From assembly GCF_001465795.2 (NCBI RefSeq), contig NZ_CP013659.2:3118501-3182500 (forward strand): 64,000 nucleotides of DNA. Reading direction: 5' to 3'. This stretch comes from Planococcus rifietoensis. Lineage in GTDB: Bacteria; Bacillota; Bacilli; Bacillales_A; Planococcaceae. This document shows positions 43,375 to 53,290 of this stretch, in pieces; positions within the stretch are counted from its first letter, which is position 1, and every line of letters starts with the position of its first letter. The notes beneath the pieces were generated by a model. The model saw nothing but the letters and a program-made list of their open reading frames with translations, made no database searches and was not told the DNA's origin. The position numbers and the translations under genes were made by a program.

Positions 43375-44661
43375 TTATTTCTTCACATAATCCAACGGGT
43401 CGCGGTCCTGGCCATCATAGGAAAGCTCGAAATGCAGGTGGATGCCCGTAGAGCGCCCTGTCGTCCCCATATCGCCGAGTTTCGTGTGCGGGGATACTTT
43501 GTCTCCCACCTTGACGTCAATCGACGACAGGTGCGCATAGATCGTCTCATAGCCGTTCTTATGGTCGACGACGACGCGGTTGCCGAATGTGCCAGCTTTA
43601 CCTGCTTTTGTCACCGTCCCATGGTCTGCAGAGACGATATCAAGCGTATCAGGCTGCGCGATGTCGATGCCTTTATGGGCACGGCCCCAGCGCTGGCCTT
43701 TCTTGCTTGAGACGTAGCCGCCATCTGCCGGCCACGTGAATTCGCCTGTGCCGATGCCCGGCAATTCTTTCTCGCCTTCAAGGACGATTTTGTCGACCGG
43801 CTCTTTCAGGATTTTCTCGCGTGTTTCGGAACGGCCGACGCGTTCGCCGTTGACTTCGCGTACAGCGTAGCTCACCGCTTTTTCGCCGCGCTTGCCTTTT
43901 TGGCCGACTTCCGTTTCGCCGATATAGACATCTTTGCTGTCTTTTTCGACCGTTTCGTATGGCATTTTCTTCAAAGCTTTTTCGGCTTTATTGACGAGCA
44001 CGTCCACGCCGAGCTCATCTGTTACGTGTTCTGCAGCTTGTTTCGGCTCCATCACCTGTTTCGGGTCAATTTGCTTCGACAAGCCGTTGATCGGTTCCGA
44101 AAAGGAAATATCGGTGATGCGCGACTCGCCCGCTTTTAGCTCGGGCAGTTCCGCTGCGTCTTGCTGCTCTTCGAATTGCTCGAGCTCTTCTTCCGTTAAG
44201 GCGCTTTGTTTCATGAGCTGGACGGTCTCTTCATAAGCTTTCCGGTCTTTTACATAGACCGCCGCTTCACCGTCGACTTGCAGGGCGAATGCTTCCGCCT
44301 TGACCTTTAATTGCTCGTCCAGCTGGCTGATGACCGTGTCATCGTCTTTCGAGCTCGATGCCACAGCTTGTTCGGTGACAATGTTCAGTTCTTCACTCGG
44401 CGCGAGGCGCAGATTGTCGTAGTCGCTTGAGGCCGTTTCCAGTTTTTCATCAATCAATTCGTCGATTGGCGCATCGTCCGAGACGGCTCCGAGGTAGCTG
44501 GTGTTGTGATATATATGATAAACCGGCTCCAGGTTTTGCGGCTCATTCGGTTCGGCAAAAATCGTGTTGGCGCCGAATGCACTGGCAGCTAAAACGAGGG
44601 CGGTTCCGATTTTCCATTTGCGCAGTTTCAACTTGTCTTCGTTCTGGTGTTTCGCGTTCAT
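43375..44661 (-). CDS. secreted or membrane-attached M23 peptidase with G5 domain
   Basis: A 428-residue cell-wall hydrolase. A hydrophobic export segment (KIGTALVLAASAFGANTIFA) lies near residues 17-36. A long charged region follows, then a G5 domain (about 245-325) and a C-terminal LytM/M23 domain with zinc ligands in HKGIDIAQPD and HLHFEL. It should cut peptide cross-bridges in peptidoglycan. The ATG at 44661 follows AAAGGAG at a rather long 13-base distance; a GTG at 44724 is an alternative. Its place beside walR suits a WalR-linked autolysin (inference). Confidence 0.9.
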   Translation of the reverse strand: MNAKHQNEDKLKLRKWKIGTALVLAASAFGANTIFAEPNEPQNLEPVYHIYHNTSYLGAVSDDAPIDELIDEKLETASSDYDNLRLAPSEELNIVTEQAVASSSKDDDTVISQLDEQLKVKAEAFALQVDGEAAVYVKDRKAYEETVQLMKQSALTEEELEQFEEQQDAAELPELKAGESRITDISFSEPINGLSKQIDPKQVMEPKQAAEHVTDELGVDVLVNKAEKALKKMPYETVEKDSKDVYIGETEVGQKGKRGEKAVSYAVREVNGERVGRSETREKILKEPVDKIVLEGEKELPGIGTGEFTWPADGGYVSSKKGQRWGRAHKGIDIAQPDTLDIVSADHGTVTKAGKAGTFGNRVVVDHKNGYETIYAHLSSIDVKVGDKVSPHTKLGDMGTTGRSTGIHLHFELSYDGQDRDPLDYVKK

Positions 44662-44963
44662 GTTGCGGGTCTGGCTCCTTTCGTACTCCCGTAGAGGGGT
44701 CTTCCGTTTTTTTAACTTCCCCACTCTACCACATCCGTTTTCGCAAGCTCACCCGATAAACTCATTGTTACAGAAGCGTTATGAAACAGACAGTATTATC
44801 CAGTTATTGTCATGATTTTCTTTAATTCTGCAAATAGAGGCAAAAAACTTATGATTTCCGCCCTTTTTTTCCATTTCGCATCCAGTTTCTGTGACCTTAT
44901 TGTCATAAACATCATATAAGCGCATGAGACGGCTTTTTTATTTATGGCGAATTTGTAGCAAAC

Positions 44964-45006
44964 GCAAAAAAACCACTGCCCTCTTGAAAAAAGAGGCAGT
45001 GGCTTG
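44964..45006 (-). terminator. intrinsic terminator of purA
   Basis: GCCACTGCCTCTTTT pairs with AAGAGGGCAGTGG, followed by TTTTTTT on the minus strand, after the purA stop. Confidence 0.88.
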
Positions 45007-45017
45007 TAGGGATTCGA

Positions 45018-46304
45018 TTAACGCCAAACGCTTTTGACGATGTTTGTTTGGTTGCGGTCCGGTCCGACAGAGAAAATCGAGATCTGGACACCGGTCAATT
45101 GAGAGATGCGCTCCAAATAATGGCGCGCGTTGTCCGGCAATTCATCCAATGATTTGCACGATGTCACGTCTTCAGACCAGCCTGGCATTTCTTCGTAGAC
45201 TGGTTCGCAGTCTGCGAGCATGCGCAAGTTCGCTGGGTATTCTGTGATCAACTCGCCTTGGTAACGGTAAGCTGTACAGATTTTCACTGTATCGAGGCCC
45301 GTCAAGACGTCGATCGAGTTGACGGTCAAATCCGTCAATCCACTGACACGGCGTGCGTGGCGCACGACGACGCTGTCGAACCAGCCGATGCGGCGCGGGC
45401 GTCCTGTTGTCGTGCCGTACTCTTTGCCGACTGTGCGGATCTGGTCGCCCACTTCATCGAACAATTCTGTCGGGAATGGGCCGTCGCCGACACGGGATGT
45501 GTAGGCTTTGCAGACGCCGATGACGTGTGAAATATTCGTTGGGCCCACTCCTGCGCCGATTGTGACGCCGCCCGCTACTGGGTTGGATGACGTGACGAAC
45601 GGGTAAGTGCCTTGGTCGATATCGAGCATGACGCCTTGTGCGCCTTCAAACAACACGCGGCGGCCGGCATCAAATGCATCGTTCAGCACTTTCGATGTAT
45701 CGGTCACGTATTTCGCGATTTCCTGTCCGTATTGATAATACTCTTCCATGATCTCTTCGACTGTGAAGCCTTCTGTTTCATAGAATTTCTCGAACATGCG
45801 GTTTTTCTCTTTCAAGTTCATGCGCAATTTCTCTTCGAACACAACGTGGTCCAGCAGGTCCGCCATGCGGATGCCGACGCGCGCTGCTTTGTCCATGTAC
45901 GCAGGCCCGATGCCTTTGCCGGTCGTGCCGATCTTGTTCGCACCGCGGCGCGTTTCTTCCACTTCGTCTTGCTTGATGTGGTAAGGCAAAATGATGTGCG
46001 CGCGGTTTGAGATGCGCAAGTTCTCCGTTGTCACTCCGCGGTCGTGAAGGCCTTTCAGCTCTTGCACAAGCGCTTTCGGGTCGACAACCATGCCGTTGCC
46101 GATAACTGATGTTTTATCTTTATAAAAAATCCCCGATGGAATCAAATGCAATTTATACGTTTCGCCGCCGAAAATGATTGTGTGGCCAGCATTGTTCCCG
46201 CCTTGGTAACGCGCGATTACTTCTGCGTGTTCCGACAGAAAATCCGTGATTTTCCCTTTTCCTTCGTCTCCCCATTGCGTTCCTACTACTACGACTGATG
46301 TCAT
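45018..46304 (-). CDS. purA: adenylosuccinate synthetase
   Basis: A 428-residue cytosolic enzyme that joins IMP and aspartate with GTP, the first step from IMP to AMP. The GTP-binding loop [11 protein letters not shown] lies near residues 8-18, NNAGHT near 38 and GIGPAY further on; the C-terminal [12 protein letters not shown] is also present. GGAGGTG lies six to seven bases before the ATG at 46304. A PurR-type operator lies 90-134 bp upstream. Confidence 0.97.
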   Translation of the reverse strand: MTSVVVVGTQWGDEGKGKITDFLSEHAEVIARYQGGNNAGHTIIFGGETYKLHLIPSGIFYKDKTSVIGNGMVVDPKALVQELKGLHDRGVTTENLRISNRAHIILPYHIKQDEVEETRRGANKIGTTGKGIGPAYMDKAARVGIRMADLLDHVVFEEKLRMNLKEKNRMFEKFYETEGFTVEEIMEEYYQYGQEIAKYVTDTSKVLNDAFDAGRRVLFEGAQGVMLDIDQGTYPFVTSSNPVAGGVTIGAGVGPTNISHVIGVCKAYTSRVGDGPFPTELFDEVGDQIRTVGKEYGTTTGRPRRIGWFDSVVVRHARRVSGLTDLTVNSIDVLTGLDTVKICTAYRYQGELITEYPANLRMLADCEPVYEEMPGWSEDVTSCKSLDELPDNARHYLERISQLTGVQISIFSVGPDRNQTNIVKSVWR

Positions 46305-46393
46305 CGTCCGCACCTCCGTTAGGCTTGTCGCCCTGTTTCAAACAGTCTTTATTGTATCAATAGAGCGCCTTGGCGTCAATATGAAATCAAAGA

Positions 46394-46438
46394 AAACACG
46401 AACATCGAAATGCATGTGCGCATTTAATGTTCGTGTTT
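46394..46438 (-). promoter_or_regulatory. pair of PurR boxes upstream of purA (may also terminate dnaB)
   Basis: Two inverted 14-bp sites, AAACACGAACATTA (46425-46438, minus) and AAACACGAACATCG (46394-46407, plus), are separated by exactly 17 bp. This is the arrangement of Bacillus PurR operators with CGAAC cores. Because the sites are inverted, the RNA can also fold into a stem followed by TTTTCTTT, which would suit a dnaB terminator. Confidence 0.72.
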
Positions 46439-46448
46439 AATAGATGCT

Positions 46449-47804
46449 TTAGAAATCGCCGCCGCCTTCTTGGTCAGCCCAATCGATGGTGACGAACTTA
46501 TTGTATTCCTTCACAAACGCCAGCTTGACGGTGCCGGTCGGGCCGTTCCGCTGCTTGGCGATGATGATTTCAATCATGTTCTGGTCTTCGGTTTCTTTGT
46601 CGTAATAATCTTCACGGTATAAAAACGATACGATATCGGCATCTTGCTCAATCGATCCGGATTCACGTAAATCGGACATCATCGGCCGTTTGTCTTGCCG
46701 CTGCTCAACCCCACGGGACAGCTGCGACAAGGCGATGACCGGGACTTCGAGTTCACGCGCCAGGCCTTTCAATGAACGGGAAATATCGGATACTTCCTGC
46801 TGGCGGTTTTCGCCGGCCTTGCCGGGTCCTTGAATGAGCTGCAAATAATCGATCATGATCATGCCAAGGCCGTATTCCTGTTTCAAACGGCGGCATTTCG
46901 CGCGGATATCGTTGACGCGGATACCCGGCGTGTCGTCGATGAAAATGCCAGCATTGGATAAACTGCCCATCGCCATCGTCAGCTTGCGCCAGTCTTCATT
47001 CTGGAGCGCACCGGTCCGCATGACTTGAGCATCGATATTGCCTTCTGCGCAGAGCATCCGCATGACGAGCTGCTCTGCCCCCATCTCCAAACTGAAGATC
47101 GCGACATTCTCTTCGGTTTTCGTCGCGACGTTTTGCGCGACGTTAAGTGCGAAGGCTGTCTTACCGACGGACGGGCGGGCAGCAACGATGATCAGATCGT
47201 TGCGCTGAAAGCCCGCTGTCACTTTGTCCAAATCGCGGAAACCGGTCGGGATGCCGGTGACATCACCTTTACGCGTATGCAATAGCTCGATATTGTCGTA
47301 AGTTTTCACCAAGACATCTTTAATGTGGATAAAGTCGCCAGCGTTTTTGCGGCTCGACACTTCCATCATTTTCTTCTCCGCTTCGGCAAGCAACGCCTCC
47401 ACTTCGTCTTCGCGCGTAAAGCCGTCTTCGACGATCGTGGTGGCCACTCGGATGAGGCGGCGCAATAAGGCTTTCTCTTCCACGATATGGGCGTAATGCC
47501 CAACGTTTGCGGCTGTCGGCACCGCATTGGCGATCTCGGTCAAATACGATAAGCCGCCGACATCTTCCAGCTCTTTCTTGACCGATAGCTCTTCTGTCAC
47601 CGTGACCAAGTCCACCGCTTTGCCGCGGTCCGTCAAATCGATCATCGTCTGGAAAATCTTCTGATGGGCGACGCGGTAGAAATCCTCCGGCATGACAATT
47701 TCCGCTACGGAAACAAGTGCCTGTGGCTCCAGGAAAATGGCCCCGATGACGGATTGCTCGGCTTCCTGGTTATGCGGCGGGACGCGGTCGATCGATTCGT
47801 TCAT
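46449..47804 (-). CDS. dnaB: replicative DNA helicase
   Basis: A 451-residue hexameric helicase (called DnaC in B. subtilis). The N-terminal domain binds primase. The RecA-like domain has Walker A ARPSVGKTAF, then FSLEMGAEQL, Walker B MIMIDYLQLI and the LSQLSRGVE motif. It unwinds DNA at the fork. It follows rplI by 11 bp in the same operon. No intein is present. Confidence 0.97.
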   Translation of the reverse strand: MNESIDRVPPHNQEAEQSVIGAIFLEPQALVSVAEIVMPEDFYRVAHQKIFQTMIDLTDRGKAVDLVTVTEELSVKKELEDVGGLSYLTEIANAVPTAANVGHYAHIVEEKALLRRLIRVATTIVEDGFTREDEVEALLAEAEKKMMEVSSRKNAGDFIHIKDVLVKTYDNIELLHTRKGDVTGIPTGFRDLDKVTAGFQRNDLIIVAARPSVGKTAFALNVAQNVATKTEENVAIFSLEMGAEQLVMRMLCAEGNIDAQVMRTGALQNEDWRKLTMAMGSLSNAGIFIDDTPGIRVNDIRAKCRRLKQEYGLGMIMIDYLQLIQGPGKAGENRQQEVSDISRSLKGLARELEVPVIALSQLSRGVEQRQDKRPMMSDLRESGSIEQDADIVSFLYREDYYDKETEDQNMIEIIIAKQRNGPTGTVKLAFVKEYNKFVTIDWADQEGGGDF

Positions 47805-47815
47805 ATCTATTCCCC

Positions 47816-48265
47816 TTACGCTTCTTCAGTAACGTGCACACGCAATGTCGCGGTTACATCGTGATGCAATTTCACCGGCACATTCGTATAGCCAAGCGTG
47901 CGGATGGCGTCGTCGAGCTCCATTTTGCGCTTGTCGATTTTATGGCCATGGGTCTTTTCAAGTTCTTTCGCTATTTGCTTGGTCGTGATCGAGCCGAACA
48001 AGCGCCCGTCATCACCGGATTTCGCTGTCAGTTCAATCGTTAAAGCTTCAAGTTTTTCTTTCAGCTCTTTCGCTTCGTTCAATTCCTGCTCGACTTCCTT
48101 TTCCTGCTTTTTCTGCTGTCCGGCAAGTTTGCTCATCGCCGCCTGGTCCGCTTCTACGGCCAAGTTGTTTTTCAACAGGAAGTTGTTCGCGTAGCCGTCC
48201 GCCACGTTTTTGATATCACCTTTTTTACCTACATTTTTTACGTCTTTCAAGAAAATCACTTTCAT
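47816..48265 (-). CDS. rplI: 50S ribosomal protein L9
   Basis: A 149-residue ribosomal protein with the family start [17 protein letters not shown] and GYANNFLL, a long charged connecting helix and a C-terminal RNA-binding domain with [11 protein letters not shown]. Its ATG overlaps the gdpP stop by four bases (ATGA). Confidence 0.98.
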   Translation of the reverse strand: MKVIFLKDVKNVGKKGDIKNVADGYANNFLLKNNLAVEADQAAMSKLAGQQKKQEKEVEQELNEAKELKEKLEALTIELTAKSGDDGRLFGSITTKQIAKELEKTHGHKIDKRKMELDDAIRTLGYTNVPVKLHHDVTATLRVHVTEEA

Positions 48266-50238
48266 TCTTCAGATCCCCCTCTATCGTTTTCGGTTAATAC
48301 GGTCTTTAATTGCCCGACCGCTTCTTCAAGGCTAGCATCCGGCATTTGCGTGGCCGCATTCGTTAAATGGCCGCCGCCGCCGAGATTTTCCATCACGACC
48401 TGTACATTGACTTCGCCGAGCGAACGGGCGCTGATGCCCACGCCGCCTTCTGTGCGTTCTGCGATGACAAACGACGCGTTGACGTCTTTCATCGTCAGCA
48501 GGATATCTGCCGTCTGGGCGATCAGCACAGGGCTGTAGATGCGCCCAGGCTCGCCTTTTGCGATGGCAATGCCGTCGCCGACAAATTCCACGCTCTGGAC
48601 GATTTTCGCCCGCTCGATGTACGTCTCCAGGTCTTCTTTCAATAATCGCTGCACAAGTACCGTATCGGCACCGTTCGAGCGCAAGTACGATGCCGCTTCA
48701 AAGGTCCGGGCGCCGGTGCGCAGCGTAAAGCTTTTCGTGTCGACGATGATCCCGGCGAGCATCGCTGTCGCTTCGAGCATCGTCAATTTTTCGTGTTTCG
48801 GCTGGTATTCGATCAATTCGGTCACGAGCTCCGCCGTAGACGATGCGTACGGCTCCATATAGACGAGCATCGTATTGGTGATGAATTCCTCGCCTCTTCT
48901 GTGATGATCGATCAAGACGACGCGCTCCATGCGCTGAAGCAGGCGTTCATCGATGACCATCGACGGTTTGTGCGTATCGACCACGACCAGCAAGGAATGT
49001 TCGGTCATTTCCGATAATGCCTCTTCCGGGGTAATGAAACGCTCGAACAAATCCGGATCGCTCTCGATTTCTTCCATCAAGCGCATGACGCTGCGGTCGT
49101 ATTCGTCGAAATCGATGACGATGCGGCCTTTGACGCGGTTCATTTCCGCCATTTTGGCAACGCCGACCGCTGCGCCGATCGAATCCATATCGGGCATTTT
49201 ATGGCCCATGACAAAGACTTGGTCGCTTTCTTGAATCAAGTCACGCAGCGCGTGCGAAATGACGCGTGCACGCACCCTCGTGCGTTTTTCGACCGGATTG
49301 GTTTTGCCCCCGTAGAACTTGACCTTGCCGCTCGGATGCTTGATCGCCACTTGGTCGCCGCCGCGCCCAAGCACCAAATCGAGCCCCGACTGCGCCATGG
49401 CGCCCAGTTCGATCAAGGAAGCGGAACCCGCCCCGACCCCGATGCTCAGTGTCAGCGCCATATTGTCTTTCGCTGTCACTTCACGGATGTCATCGAGCAC
49501 TGTAAACTTGGTTTCTTCCAATTGCTTCAAGATGGATTCATTGAACACTGCCATAAAGCGGTCCGATGAAATCCGTTTCACAAAAATGCCGTTATCGGTC
49601 CCCCATCGATTGATCAAGGACGTCACCAGGCTATTTAAATTACTGCGTACCTGATCGTCCATCCCTTGTGACAATTCATCGTAGTTATCGATGAACAGGA
49701 TGCCGATGACGGTCCGGTCCGCATGATACAAAGTTTCAATCTCTACTTGCTCGGTAATATCGAACAAATAGAACAAACGGTCATCTGCACGGTAGTAGAC
49801 GCGGTATTTACGGCCGCCGAGTGACATGACCATTTCATTCGATTCGGCAGATTTGACCAATTGGTTAAATTCTTCCGTTAAGCTATAAACCGATTCACCG
49901 ATCAGCGTCTCGTAATCGAGCGCCGAGGTGATATAGGGATTGGCCCATTCGATCTGCTGGTTTTCATTGACCAGCAGAATCCCGATCGGCATCTCGAGCA
50001 ATGCTTCCTCACCGACTTTTTTCATTCGGTAAGACAGCGTTTCGATATGCTTTTCGGTTTCTTCATAGTTGCGCTTCTCCAGTACCCACGCCGAGGTGAT
50101 CGCCGCCCCGTAAAGGATGGCGAAAATGCCCGCGCCCCATTCAGACCAAAGGGAGATGAGGATGACAGCGGCCATTCCAAGAGCCAGCAATGCCAGCAAT
50201 GGGTATCTTAGATTACGTTTCCTGAAAAAAGCCGACAT
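48262..50238 (-). CDS. gdpP: cyclic-di-AMP phosphodiesterase
   Basis: A 658-residue membrane protein (YybT). Two N-terminal membrane segments are followed by a PAS domain (about 85-150), a degenerate GGDEF domain (about 175-300) and a DHH/DHHA1 phosphodiesterase. Metal-binding motifs are visible as [19 protein letters not shown] and IDHHRRG, with [11 protein letters not shown] near the end. It hydrolyses c-di-AMP and so affects potassium, osmotic and wall homeostasis. Cotranscribed with rplI and dnaB. Confidence 0.96.
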   Translation of the reverse strand: MSAFFRKRNLRYPLLALLALGMAAVILISLWSEWGAGIFAILYGAAITSAWVLEKRNYEETEKHIETLSYRMKKVGEEALLEMPIGILLVNENQQIEWANPYITSALDYETLIGESVYSLTEEFNQLVKSAESNEMVMSLGGRKYRVYYRADDRLFYLFDITEQVEIETLYHADRTVIGILFIDNYDELSQGMDDQVRSNLNSLVTSLINRWGTDNGIFVKRISSDRFMAVFNESILKQLEETKFTVLDDIREVTAKDNMALTLSIGVGAGSASLIELGAMAQSGLDLVLGRGGDQVAIKHPSGKVKFYGGKTNPVEKRTRVRARVISHALRDLIQESDQVFVMGHKMPDMDSIGAAVGVAKMAEMNRVKGRIVIDFDEYDRSVMRLMEEIESDPDLFERFITPEEALSEMTEHSLLVVVDTHKPSMVIDERLLQRMERVVLIDHHRRGEEFITNTMLVYMEPYASSTAELVTELIEYQPKHEKLTMLEATAMLAGIIVDTKSFTLRTGARTFEAASYLRSNGADTVLVQRLLKEDLETYIERAKIVQSVEFVGDGIAIAKGEPGRIYSPVLIAQTADILLTMKDVNASFVIAERTEGGVGISARSLGEVNVQVVMENLGGGGHLTNAATQMPDASLEEAVGQLKTVLTENDRGGSEE

Positions 50239-50252
50239 TTCTCTTCAGCTCC

Positions 50253-51221
50253 TTACTTTCCTTTAGACTCGTGCGCCCGCTTGATCCAGCCCCGGACATC
50301 GAAGCCAAGATCCAAAATTCCGATGATGCTCGTAAACGACTGCAAAGGAAATGCAAGAACCGTCACAACGACCACCACCCAGCGGGGCCAGCCCTCTTGG
50401 TGGATATAGAAATGATAGAACGATACCCCCTGCAAGAACAGCAGGAACTGCAACAGCATCGAGGCATTGACGAAAATCAAATAAGCCATGGTCCCCTGCT
50501 CGAAATCCGACAGCAAGGACACCAAAATGACGATCAAATAATACCACAGTACGCTTTTCGGCAAGCGCATCTCGCGGAACGGCGGGAATTTCGGCACTTC
50601 GATGCCAAGCCGTTTCAAAATCGGCAACAGGATCAACAACAAGATCCACACCGTCGTAAATACCGACAAAATCAATAGCGTCGGCAACAAGGTCTCGAAG
50701 GTCAGCATGAACTGCGCCACAAGCTCCTCATATTCCTGCGTCGATTCCGACCCAAGCCGCTCCAGCCACGTACCGGCCTGTTCATACGAACTGCGCATCG
50801 TCGCCATGAATTCTTCCAGGAAATTAATCCCTAAAAAGGCGATAGCTGCCACGTACTGCACCATCAATGACACCAATAGCACGATACTTGAACCCATAAA
50901 CATGAACAATTTGCTTTTTTTATAATGGATCGACAGCCCAATCATGAGCCCCAGCGGAATGTGGATCAATGCCAAAGGCAAAGACAGCAATCCGCCGATC
51001 AGAAAGCTTAACACGACCCCGACCACTGCGACCAGCGCCGACGCCTTCACCGGATACTTGGCGCTATACCAAGCAATCGGCAATGCCAAAAACAAGGTAC
51101 TGATCAAACTCAGCACCGGTACATATACAGAAATAGCCAATAGGACGGCAAACAGCGCCGTCATCATGGCTCCATTCGTCAACTGACGTGTCTTTTGGTT
51201 AGGCATATCTGCGTTTTTCAT
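50253..51221 (-). CDS. yybS: DUF2232 membrane protein (YybS)
   Basis: A 322-residue protein with about eight hydrophobic segments. The position immediately upstream of gdpP and the N-terminal segment TNGAMMTALFAVLLAISVYV fit the YybS/DUF2232 family, whose fold resembles the S components of ECF importers. Its role is unknown. It begins the yybS-gdpP-rplI-dnaB operon; the ribosome site (GAAAGAAG) is weak, and a second ATG lies five codons in. Confidence 0.88.
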   Translation of the reverse strand: MKNADMPNQKTRQLTNGAMMTALFAVLLAISVYVPVLSLISTLFLALPIAWYSAKYPVKASALVAVVGVVLSFLIGGLLSLPLALIHIPLGLMIGLSIHYKKSKLFMFMGSSIVLLVSLMVQYVAAIAFLGINFLEEFMATMRSSYEQAGTWLERLGSESTQEYEELVAQFMLTFETLLPTLLILSVFTTVWILLLILLPILKRLGIEVPKFPPFREMRLPKSVLWYYLIVILVSLLSDFEQGTMAYLIFVNASMLLQFLLFLQGVSFYHFYIHQEGWPRWVVVVVTVLAFPLQSFTSIIGILDLGFDVRGWIKRAHESKGK

Positions 51222-51795
51222 CTTCTTTCGGGTTTATTTCATCCGTATAATTGTACCATGATTCAATCTCCCGAACAAAAAAGGGAGGTTGCCTCACTGT
51301 ACATCTATCGACCCGTTTCGAGAAGAAAAAAGTTCCTGCCCTCTGGCAATAGCCGTCTATAGAAAATCATTATCGCTGATTCGACAGAGGATGGAAATAG
51401 TAGATGGAAATTAAAATGTGGGAATCGCTTCCTGGATATGCTTGAAGAAAATAGTGAGAGTTTACGTGTTGAAGTGTTTCAGCATTCTATTTGTGCTTCA
51501 TCTTACGCTTCACCGCCCGGCTTTGGGTTGGCCTCTGGCAGTAAGCCAAGAAGAACACTTGTCTTACTGCTTCGGCTCACCCCTTTACGCTGGGCGGCTT
51601 GAAGATTTCATTGATGAGGGTGCGTTTAAATAGATCTGCTTCTGTAGGTGGTTGCCGGCTAGTGGGGGAATCGCTTCCCGGGACAAGGTTGAAGAAGAAA
51701 GTGAGAGTTTGCGTGTCGAAGCATTTCAGTATTCTACTTGTGCTTTAGCTTATTATTCGCCGCCCTGCTTTGGGTTGGCCTCTTGCCATAAGCCA

Positions 51796-51905
51796 ATGAA
51801 CTAGCGAAAGGAAGTTGAGTCATTTCATTGGCGACGCATCTGCGTAGCAGATGTGGGAGCAAGGTGTTTGAGGTGATGCTTGAATAAACTTTTTATCTTC
51901 GGCAT
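51796..51905 (+). repeat. dispersed hairpin repeat R3 inserted in tandem-repeat unit 2
   Basis: It replaces the apical part of the unit-2 hairpin. It has inverted ends CCAATGAA / TTCATTGG, then GCGACGCATCTGCG with AGCAGATG (a small hairpin), GGGAGCAAGG and GATGCTTGAATAAAC, followed by TTTTTATCTTCGGCAT. These blocks match the copy at 36510-36640 in order. Confidence 0.65.
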
Positions 51906-52090
51906 CGGCTCACCCTTGGCGCTCGGGGACTTAGTGATTTCATTGATTTGGGGCGAGGTTAATCTGAGCTACTTCTGTAAAAGTTGCCGGCTAGTGGGAG
52001 AATCGCTTCCCGGGATAAGTTTGGAGCAGCTAATGAGAGTTTAGGTGTTGAAGTGCTTCAGCATGCTGTTCATATTTTATCTTACTATTC

Positions 52091-52177
52091 GCCGCTCTGC
52101 TTTGGGTCGGCCTCTGGCAGTAAGCCAAGAAGGACACTTGTCTTACTGCTTCGGCTCACCCCTTTGCGCTGGGCGGC
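52091..52177 (+). ncRNA. candidate structured element: ~87-nt hairpin of the tandem repeat (unit 3 as example)
   Basis: Outer arms GCCGCTC / GGGCGGC enclose GGG and CACCC arms and then a long inner stem in which GCAGTAAG pairs with CTTACTGC around a loop near AAGGACA. Equivalent hairpins are at 51511-51598, 52337-52422, 52583-52668, 52828-52914, 42574-42660 and 42817-42903. Other units read GCCATAAG / CTTACGGC in the inner stem, so both arms changed together. No promoter or terminator specific to it was found, and the transcribed strand is unknown. Confidence 0.5.
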
Positions 52178-53077
52178 TTGAAGATTTCATTGAATGGGGG
52201 GCGTTTAAGTAGATTTGCTTCTGTACGAGTTGCCGGCTAGTGGGGAAATCGCTTCCCGGGATAAGTTTGAAGTAGATAGTGAGAGTTTAGGTGTTGAAGT
52301 GCTTCAGCATGCTATTCATATTTCATCTTATTATTCGCCGCCCTGCTTTGGGTTGACCTCTTGCCATAAGCCAGGAAGAACGCCTGTCTTACGGCATCGG
52401 CTCACCCTTGGCGCTGGGCGGCTTGGTGATTTCATTGATTGAAGTGTGTTTAAGTAGATTTGCCTCTTTATTTAGTTGCCGGCTAGCAGAGAATCGCCTC
52501 CCGGGATAAGGTTGAAGTAGATAGTGAGAGTTTAGGTGTTGAAGTGCTTCAACATGCTATTCATATTTTCATCTTGTTATTCGCCGCCCTGCTTTGGGTT
52601 GACCTCCTGCCATAAGCCAGGAAGAACGCCTGTCTTACGGCATCGGCTCACCCTTGGCGCTGGGCGGCTTGGTGATTTCATTGATTGAAGTGTGTTTAAG
52701 TAGATTTGCCTCTTTATTTAGTTGCCGGCTAGCAGAGAATCGCCTCCCGGGATAAGGTTGAAGTAGATAGTGAGAGTTTAGGTGTTGAAGTGCTTCAGCA
52801 TGCTATTCATATTTCATCTTATTATTCGCCACCCTGCTTTGGGTTGGCCTCTGGCAGTAAGCCAAGAAGGACACTTGTCTTACTGCTTCGGCTCACCCCT
52901 TTGCGCTGGGCGGCTTGAAGATTTCATTGAATGGGGGGCGTTTAAGTAGATTTGCTTCTGTACGAGTTGCCGGCTAGTGGGGAAATCGCTTCCCTGGATG
53001 CAGTGTCTGGCACGTTGGTGGATTAGAACTAACTAGCCTCTCTAAATCAAAGATGACTTCAGCTGAAAAACAGGAAG

Positions 53078-53290
53078 CATTTCCACATTTTCTGTCGAGT
53101 GAACAGAAAAAAATTCCTTCCCCTCTAAAACTGGAGACGGAGTGAAAGGGGGCTGACGCCTGTGGGACCGTGCGGGCTGGCGAGACAAACGTGGCGCGCA
53201 CTTTGCGGCACGTTGGCTCAACACCCGCCCCACGGCAAGCAGCCCCCTGAAACGAAGTCGAAAAGCGGAAGCTTTTCCAATCACTTCTTT
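53078..53290 (+). repeat. GC-rich module following the right array
   Basis: Contains CTTCCCCTCTAAAACTGGAG, GACGGAGTGAAAGGGGGCTG, GCGGGCTGGCGAGACAAACG, GGCTCAACACCCGCCCCACG and CCCCCTGAAACGAAGTCG. It is the second copy of the module at 43069-43280 and again directly follows a repeat array. Several blocks are mutually complementary (GGGGGCTG with CAGCCCCC), so the module could fold. Confidence 0.85.

Larger units (their letters stand above)
51422..52982 (+). repeat. right array of the ~246-bp tandem repeat (six units)
   Basis: Units start at a GAATCGCTTCC-like motif: 51422-51667, 51668-51999, 52000-52245, 52246-52490, 52491-52736 and 52737-52982. Five are 245-246 bp; the second is 332 bp because R3 interrupts it. 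Recurrent blocks are AGTGAGAGTTTAGGTGTTGA, GCCCTGCTTTGGGTTGGCCT, CTTCGGCTCACCC and GTTGCCGGCTAG. Units 4 and 5 are nearly identical. No plausible protein continues through the units. Bases 51222-51421 hold nothing recognisable. Confidence 0.93.

Noticed and set aside
44725..44960. WalR-type TGTWAH pairs upstream of the M23 gene
   Set aside because: Only half-sites such as TGTAAC with wrong spacing or a degraded partner were found.
50263..50649. 128-codon minus-strand frame inside yybS
   Set aside because: Out-of-frame shadow of the membrane protein; no start signal and no recognisable domain.
51418..52442. Open frames of 65-75 codons in successive tandem-repeat units (for example 51418-51633, 51984-52181, 52215-52442)
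   Set aside because: They recur only because the units recur, lie in different frames relative to the unit, lack ribosome sites and are broken by stops in sister units. The paired arm changes keep the hairpin, not a peptide.
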